In this document: positions 18,527 to 23,980 of the stretch, one piece after another
Position numbering within the stretch: the stretch's first letter is position 1
Layout of the letters: every line of letters begins with the position of its first letter
Assembly: GCA_003427395.1 (NCBI GenBank)
Contig: BFEA01000495.1
Location: 330,619-354,598 of the forward strand
From: Chara braunii
Taxonomy: Eukaryota > Streptophyta > Charophyceae > Charales > Characeae
Length of the DNA stretch: 23,980 nt
Direction of reading: 5' to 3'
Program-made: the position numbers and the translations under genes
Notes under the pieces: model-generated
Database searches by the model: none
Told to the model about the DNA's origin: nothing
Seen by the model: the letters and a program-made list of their open reading frames with translations, nothing else

Positions 18527-18563
18527 ACTTGGCAAAGTATGAGGGTACCCTCTATTGGCCAAC
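18527..18563. repeat. Palindrome within an outer inverted repeat
   Basis: The perfect 12-base palindrome GAGGGTACCCTC (18541-18552) is flanked by TTGGC to its left (about 18529) and GCCAA to its right (about 18558), giving a two-part stem. Confidence 0.6.
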
Positions 18564-18796
18564 TGCCACTTGAATCTCGTCCCAATCTAAAACCCTTTCA
18601 TATAGATCGTAGGAGTTGGCATAGGCATCAACAATATTAACCATATTCTAGAGCTCTTGACCACGGGGTATAAACCTTTGGTCCAAGTAAAGGTCATATA
18701 CCAATTCACACGTATAGTTTCCATACCCTCACTCTCGCGCCCTCGAAGCGGCTTCCGCCGCGACCTCTATCCTCGACAATCCCCTAGAACACTTCT

Positions 18797-19225
18797 CTAC
18801 CAAGAACTTAGGTAAGATAACTCGTAATGGGGTTGAAGGAAGTTCAAACTTTTTGGCAGACTTGACCTCAATACGAGTCTCACTTGTTCCTTTCCTTCAC
18901 GGACCCTGCCTTTCGCCTGCTTTGTTGTGGTCCCCTCAATTACCCTCAAGGGCCTTGCGAGCAGGCTTCCATGCCCAAGTGTCAACTTAATTCTATGCAA
19001 AACCCAAAATGATGGTGGGGCGTATAAGGTCACTCTTACAATTGCGTCGTCCTGACCGTCATCAAATCCAGACTCGACCCAGGCGAAGATACCCTTGTCT
19101 ATTAGTGCGCTCCACCAAAAAGAGATATATTCTCCTTCCTTGTCTCGCTTTGGTAAGGATATCTCAATGCCCTCTTTTCTTTTAACAGGCAAGGTTATAT
19201 TGGGATCTTCCCTAACATAAGGCAT
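18797..19225 (-). CDS. Hypothetical 142-residue ORF, possibly transposon-derived
   Basis: This is the second-longest open frame not explained by low complexity in this half of the window. The predicted protein has mixed charge (25 or so Lys/Arg, many Glu/Asp), an aromatic FWWSALIDKGIFAWVESGFDD stretch near residues 50-70 (quoted in part) and no signal peptide, membrane segment or known catalytic motif that I recognise. Codon and residue composition look more protein-like than the neighbouring shadow frames. There is no flanking gene, promoter or obvious intron signal that I would trust. It could be a remnant of a retroelement protein or chance. I assign no function. Confidence 0.3.
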   Translation of the reverse strand: MPYVREDPNITLPVKRKEGIEISLPKRDKEGEYISFWWSALIDKGIFAWVESGFDDGQDDAIVRVTLYAPPSFWVLHRIKLTLGHGSLLARPLRVIEGTTTKQAKGRVREGKEQVRLVLRSSLPKSLNFLQPHYELSYLSSW

Positions 19226-19229
19226 CTTG

Positions 19230-21110
19230 AGTTGCCTTCGCTCTTGTCTGGGTTCTGCTCATAAAAAAAAAAACATCCAGTATATGCCTTCCGTTATTAT
19301 GCTGACAATCCCGTTCTACAATCTCTTTCTACTAAAAGCCTTGGCTTCAAATCGTTTTTCACTCAAATTCATGATTTACAGTGTTTACGACCACCCAGCT
19401 TAGAAGAAAGAATAATGGTAGTTTATCATGGTAATAGTACGTTCATTTATATCAAAATTCATAATAGTAATAATCCATGGAAAACGATATATTACCTTCG
19501 TTACTAACATCAACAACACTCATAAAAATCAATACGAATTATATACAAGCTAGTCCGTTACCCATAAGTATATATGAATACCTCACATTGACTAGAATCA
19601 AGGTAAGTTTGTTCATAGTGCATACTCTCGAATACAATAACAATAAGAACTTAACACTCTCATCTCCAGCTTGAAGAAAAGTATACTGTGGCTAGGGGCA
19701 CCGTATGTAGAATGAATAACATCTCAAATCTCTGAGCCCCGCTCAAAGATCAAGCCTCACTGCTTCTCCCTCTGATTCTAACACTTGCTCCTTGCGGACC
19801 CTTACTGACAAAGTAAACAACCTCACCATACGCGCTCCGGGATGTGTTGTCCCGTCCTGTGCTGGTGCACCTACTTGACATAGAAATAGTTGGGGATTGA
19901 CCCCCTACCTTTTCACGACATGTAGTAGTTGCTTCCCTTATAGACTATGGTCTGACAAGGCTTAAATACTTTCCTCATATTCAGTAGTAGTGTAGTTATC
20001 TTATCCAAGGGGATACAACAACAACACCCCGCTATGAACCAGAAACACAGTTCCAGCGTGGGTCTCACTACTACTTATAAGACAAAGTTATAACTTCTTC
20101 AAAGTCATCTCTCAGGGGAACAATAACATAAGATTGCACCCTTCCTTAGGGTAAACCTTACACATTGACCATTCTATGATAAAAAACTTATCTCAAGGAA
20201 GTGGTCACTCCATTCACCTATGAATCCGCATCAAATGTGGATTCTGCGAAATGTCTTTACCCCTCTTTGAGGAACAATCCAAACACATAAACTTAACAAA
20301 CAGCCATAAGTTCATACTTGGACTTGAGACGCTCAAATAAATCCTTGCAAACTGGTAAGTTCAAATTCATACTTCAGATACATAGCCCATTTAAATATCC
20401 CTGGCAAGGATAACCATTAAAAGAGCATAATCATCAAGTACATAGCCTTACACAATTAAGCATTTGACAAACTTACTCAGATAGGACCTGACATATATGG
20501 ATGAGTTCAACATATGCTTCAAAAAAGATGCTCTCAGAAAAGAATAGTCTCAAGTTCTTAACTCCAACCCATAGATTCAAGTGGATGGTCCAAACCTGGA
20601 AAGATTCAAGCGAAGGTGAAAAACATCATTCTAAGTTCTTATATCGTTCGCACACGTTCTAGATTCAGGTTCCTTTGACTGGTATCCGCCTAACTACCGC
20701 TACCAGGCCTCTAAAAATGCTACCTTTTGTCTTCTTCTACTCGGCGGCCGGTTCCCAACGCATATGTCGCTACTTGAGTGGTATCCGTTGACCTGCAACT
20801 AGCGTGCATTTCCCTGCTGCTCTACGTATTGTGGGCCTACCCCCGCTACTTCAGTGTTTTCCCGCTACAACCCTCAAGGTCACACCCACAAGTAAGTATC
20901 GGTCCTACTTGGCCTCCCAAGCAAGCAAGTACCTTTGCGGGTCACACACGCACTCAAACTGTTAAGCACTCAGGCAGGTACGCAACTCAACAAGTTAGCA
21001 CACATACAGACTTAGAAAACTTAGCACAAAGCGCGACTCCCAGCAAGGCATTAATTCCAGCGGCATGACTCATAAATCAGCATTGTTCTCAGTACATATT
21101 TTTATAGGTC
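19230..21110. other. Long stretch without recognisable features
   Basis: Only short frames without domain signatures occur (for example 20778-21068, plus strand). No RNA gene or tandem repeat is visible. Hairpins are far sparser than between 16.1 and 18.6 kb. Confidence 0.4.
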
Positions 21111-21179
21111 CCGTTTACCTCATAAGCGGTTAACAGGGACCCCCACTTTTCGGCCCTAGGTAACGATGAATGATCCTGA

Positions 21180-21520
21180 ATTTAGGGTTTTTTTGTGTTT
21201 TTTTTTTAATTTGTTTTTTTTGCCTGTTTTTTTATTTGGACAAGCTTTTTATGTGTCAAATTTGATGTCATTTGGAGTATTAAAATTTGTGTTGTGAAGA
21301 GTGGTGAAAATTGTGAAAATTTGATGACAGTTTTTTTGCCATAATTTCATGAAAATGCACTTTTGGCTTGCTGTTTTATATGTTTTTAATTTTTGTTTTT
21401 TTTTGTTTTATTTTCATAATATGTTAGTAAGAAAAGCACTCTATACATCGGTATGAAATTTGCTTAAAATGGCCTTATGCTTTTCTTATAAATTGAGGTG
21501 AAAAATGGGGGGCCAGTTAA
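21180..21520. other. T-rich, AT-rich stretch
   Basis: Multiple T runs and AT-rich spacers with no frame above background. The abrupt change in composition at about 21175 suggests the edge of a separate insertion or scaffold-attachment-like DNA. A G-rich patch (about 21569-21589) follows. Confidence 0.4.
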
Positions 21521-21671
21521 CCTTTTATCGTTTACCTATGACCATCAGCAATCTGTTCTATGCCACTCGGGGGGGGGAGGAGGGGTGGGGCAACGATCTA
21601 TCTTTAGCTGACGGATGCTGAGCTTGTCCATAAATTTTTTTTATTTTTATTTTTTTTGAAAAGCAGTCCCT

Positions 21672-21740
21672 CCGCTACAAGAGGTGATACGAGCACCCCT
21701 TCTAGCGGAATGCCTGGTTACTCCAATCTATTGGTGGGGA
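21672..21740 (-). repeat. R3 repeat copy with hairpin, minus strand
   Basis: On the minus strand CCCCACCAATAGATTG (21724-21739) leads into a hairpin whose arms are 21672-21686 and 21694-21708, with 13 of 15 positions paired (CCGCTA/TAGCGG at the base). The apex reads GCTCGTATCACC on the minus strand, differing at one base from the copy at 727-808, while the stem differs throughout. Confidence 0.65.
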
Positions 21741-22003
21741 GGTCGACACTGTTGTTCCTTTGCGTCCTCCTTCACAGCTCCCCAATCCCTTTTCACCCCA
21801 TGGTCTCTGCATGAGGGATCTTCTCAGCCTCTTGAGTCCAGAGAAATGACTCATCGGCAAGACAACGACACTGTCGGAACATCTTTAAGGGGACAGTTTC
21901 GGCATCCTGCACAATCAAGGTGGATCGGGGTTGCTGACTCTTTGGAACAATCAATACAACTAGGAAAATATTTTTTCTTCAAAAGAACTATTCCACATTG
22001 GTG

Positions 22004-22320
22004 AAAAAAGGCAGTAGTCTGGAATGTGCAAAGTTGGTTTGTTTGATCTGGAAAGGGAGGAAGGGGACTAGGTAGTCATGTTGGTCAGGCGCCCAACAGC
22101 AGGGCTGAGGAGGCCCCTGATGCTTTTCACTTGCTCAGTCAATCCCCTGGATTCACGACAATCAATGCTGGCAGGATGTGGGTGTGTTCAGGCGCAAAAT
22201 TCTTCACAGGGACAGCTTGCCCAGAAAGATACACGAGGCTAATGGAGATTGGACCCAAGACCTCTTGAGTGTCACTTACGTGCCTTATCAACTAATCAAA
22301 ACCACTGGGTGGGTCCCAAG
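22004..22320 (-). mobile_element. tRNA-derived SINE-like element
   Basis: Read on the minus strand, the head resembles a tRNA. An A-box region (TTAGTTGATAAGG, plus-strand 22283-22295) precedes AGAGGTCTTGG, and then GGTCCAATCTCC (plus-strand 22244-22255) as a B box. The body, including a GCAAGCTGTCCC stretch, runs about 240 bases and ends in a T run (plus-strand A run 22004-22009), as in plant Au-type SINEs. I find no clear target-site duplication. The 5' boundary is approximate, and family membership is from general resemblance only. Confidence 0.65.
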
Positions 22321-22511
22321 CTAGAACCCACAACCTCGTTCTGAGAATTAGTAATACTTAACCCCGTTGTAACAGGTCCGTGAGCGGGGTAAGTAGCATA
22401 ACGAGGATGTTAGCAGTTAGATTCTTTTTGTTTCTTTTCTCTTTAGCAGTTAGATCTTTTTATTTTGTTATATTTATTTCTTATTTTCTTGGTCTTTGAT
22501 CCGTGTTTATT

Positions 22512-22931
22512 CTAGATAATTCTGCTTTGATGAATCTGTCGTGGAATATATGACAGATTCATCGACACGAAAACGGTGTCGGAGCAGAAACCCTTATAAG
22601 GATATCTGCTCAGGTTTTTCAATGTTGCGCCATTAACCACTTGTGGCGAGAGGAGAAACGTTTGTCGGCACATCTGGAGTGATCGCCCTTCTTCTGGCAG
22701 GTGGATTTCCCTTAAGAATCTCCTCGATTTGCCCTGCAAGGTGAGAGGAAGATAAGTGAGAATGCCCTTAACGCAAATGACGTGGACTTCTTTAGGCAGT
22801 TCAGGGCGAGTAAATAGAGTCATCGGGCACTGCCCTTGCTTACCTGGCCTCCATTTGGTGAGCTTGATTGAGACAGTTGTTAAATTAGGTTTCAATGAGT
22901 GGTAGTGCCTCCTCCATTCCTTCGCTCGCAA
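22512..22931 (-). CDS. Hypothetical 139-residue ORF, doubtful
   Basis: A single open frame on the minus strand starting MRAKEWRRHYHSLKP. It is basic overall, with no signal peptide, membrane span or motif I know. Its last 25 codons are the hairpin-rich segment at 22520-22589, so its length partly reflects that structure. No neighbouring gene supports it. It could be a degraded transposon protein or chance, and no function is proposed. Confidence 0.2.
   Translation of the reverse strand: MRAKEWRRHYHSLKPNLTTVSIKLTKWRPGKQGQCPMTLFTRPELPKEVHVICVKGILTYLPLTLQGKSRRFLREIHLPEEGRSLQMCRQTFLLSPQVVNGATLKNLSRYPYKGFCSDTVFVSMNLSYIPRQIHQSRII
22520..22589. repeat. Compact three-way-junction fold
   Basis: TTCTGCT (22520-22526) pairs with AGCAGAA (22583-22589) and encloses two hairpins. 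One is a perfect 12-base-pair stem, GATGAATCTGTC/GACAGATTCATC (22529-22540 and 22552-22563). The other is GACAC/GTGTC (22564-22568 and 22576-22580). Almost every base in the 70-base unit is in a stem or short loop. It overlaps the 3' end of the open frame at 22512-22931, whose protein has no recognisable domain. The structure may be the real feature here. Confidence 0.7.
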
Positions 22932-23399
22932 CCTTGCTTAGTAGAGTCTTGGTCTCCTTGGAAATGCGTTTTTCCACGGAATCCTTGGTTATGGATGCGA
23001 CACGGGACACAAAATCGCGGGAAAATGTCTTTCCATACGGGTAACAAGAGTAGTTAAGGTCAACTGCTTTGAATATGATAAGAGATAGGATTTGTCAGAG
23101 ATAGCAAGGACTGAAAAAAAGTTTTTTCCAAGCTTCGAGTTCGTAGAACGAGGAGGGGGATTTTTAAAGCATATTTTAGGAGATTTCGTGAATGTCGGAG
23201 GTTATGTTGGAATAAAGTTCGTTAAGAGCTTGATTTTATCCTCCCTTCTGAGAATCTCATTGTGACCAGATTCAGATTTTTAAATTAGTTGGGTTCAAAG
23301 TTAATAAAAAAGAAGCCATCAAATCTGGTGCGGGGGAAGAGGAAGAAGAGTGTTGGTGCATAGGCATTTGATGAGGTTCGAAGATGGGTTGGGGTACAT

Positions 23400-23401
<2 letters not shown>

Positions 23402-23450
<49 letters not shown>
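23402..23450. repeat. Poly(G) tract of 49 nt
   Basis: An uninterrupted G run follows a G-rich lead-in (GGGGTACATGA). It can form stacked G-quadruplexes on the plus strand. Polyproline and polyglycine frames around it are artefacts. Runs this long are rare in nuclear DNA and error-prone in sequencing, so the length may be inexact. Confidence 0.9.
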
Positions 23451-23452
<2 letters not shown>

Positions 23453-23766
23453 GGTGGCAGAAGTTTGAGGCGAGAGATGTTGACTTTCTGGGTTTGGGAA
23501 GAATCATTTGCCTGCACCACAAAAATGAGTTTGCCTCTTTGGTCTTGAGGATTGAGGCAAAACTGATTTTTGTCGAGGAGAAGACAAAAGGCGGAACCGG
23601 AGAGATGGCAAGTACTACAGTGTAAGTGAGGGTTTGAGGTCCATTAGCGGAGACGACTTCTGTGATGACGAGGTCCATCTGGTAGATATAAGATGACATT
23701 ATAGTTAACTTTAAATGTTTAAAGGAGGGTTTTAGTGGTAATGAATTTTCCTATGGTTAAGAAAGG

Positions 23767-23976
23767 TTAAGGAGTCTCGTCATCGAAGAGTTTAAGGACT
23801 TGGGGAAAGAAGTAAGAGATGATAAAGAGAGGAACCACAAAGAAAGATCCAGTTATGAGTAGAATCAGGATTGTTAGGATCCTCGTGGGGAAACATTGAA
23901 TGAAAAAAAGGTTGAGTGAGAAAGTGAGGATAAGGCGCAGGAAAAGAGAAAAGGGGATAAGCACACGTTTTTCCAT
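23767..23976 (-). CDS. Possible small membrane protein ORF, doubtful
   Basis: A 69-codon frame starts four bases inside the window's end. It has a basic start (MEKR), two long hydrophobic stretches (about residues 5-26 and 33-58) and an acidic tail ending KLFDDETP, the pattern of a two-span membrane peptide. T-rich minus-strand DNA favours hydrophobic codons by chance, and no homologous family comes to mind. An upstream exon could lie outside the window. No function is proposed. Confidence 0.2.
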   Translation of the reverse strand: MEKRVLIPFSLFLRLILTFSLNLFFIQCFPTRILTILILLITGSFFVVPLFIISYFFPQVLKLFDDETP

Positions 23977-23980
23977 AAGA

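Noticed and set aside
23272-23699. Polyproline (formin-like) protein on the minus strand
   Set aside because: The proline run is the G tract read in three frames, and the flanks lack FH2 or other domains.

Overview
This window looks like repeat-rich nuclear DNA of a land plant. I see no intact cellular gene. The plant-like signs are a U6 snRNA fragment with the plant-type GCATAAA tract, a tRNA-headed SINE with a T-tail, a primer-binding site matching initiator tRNA-Met, a decayed gag-like reading frame and long microsatellites. The species cannot be named from the sequence. No pol (protease, RT, RNase H, integrase) domain is recognisable in any frame.

Layout. 1-1.25 kb: AT-rich DNA with three copies of a small hairpin-bearing repeat (R3). 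1.83 kb: an LTR-type primer-binding site. 2.31-2.99 kb: first copy of a repeat (R1) that starts with TG and recurs in direct orientation at 13.27-13.98 kb. 2.99-3.24 kb: a dense hairpin cluster. 3.93-4.59 kb and 4.79-5.49 kb: two consecutive tandem arrays (A and B). 5.5-12.1 kb: non-coding DNA with microsatellites, a 67-bp tandem duplication and scattered strong hairpins. 12.1-13.25 kb: a broken gag-like frame on the minus strand, ending 24 bp from R1 copy 2. One economical reading is a single minus-strand LTR element from about 13.98 to 2.31 kb, with gag next to its 5' LTR, pol missing, and tandem arrays in the 3' UTR before the 3' LTR. This would be a large non-autonomous (LARD/Tat-like) element, but that is inference. 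15.5-15.8 kb: a third tandem array (C) sharing a motif with array A. 16.1-18.6 kb: a remarkable run of inverted repeats around a 138-nt A tract containing an N, plus the U6 fragment. 21.67-22.32 kb: an R3 copy on the minus strand and a SINE. 22.52 kb: a compact three-way-junction fold. 23.40 kb: a 49-nt G tract.

The most unusual signal is structural. Repeat copies keep hairpins in the same register while the stem sequences differ. In array B the loop is conserved in eight tandem units, and the flanking arms vary but remain complementary in most of them. In the two R1 copies at least two stems differ by paired (T-A to C-G, T-A to G-C) changes. R3, R2 and a hairpin trio near 10.65 kb show related behaviour. 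The pattern fits either selection for RNA/DNA secondary structure in a retroelement family or a mutational process that re-templates palindromes. The sequence alone cannot separate the two.
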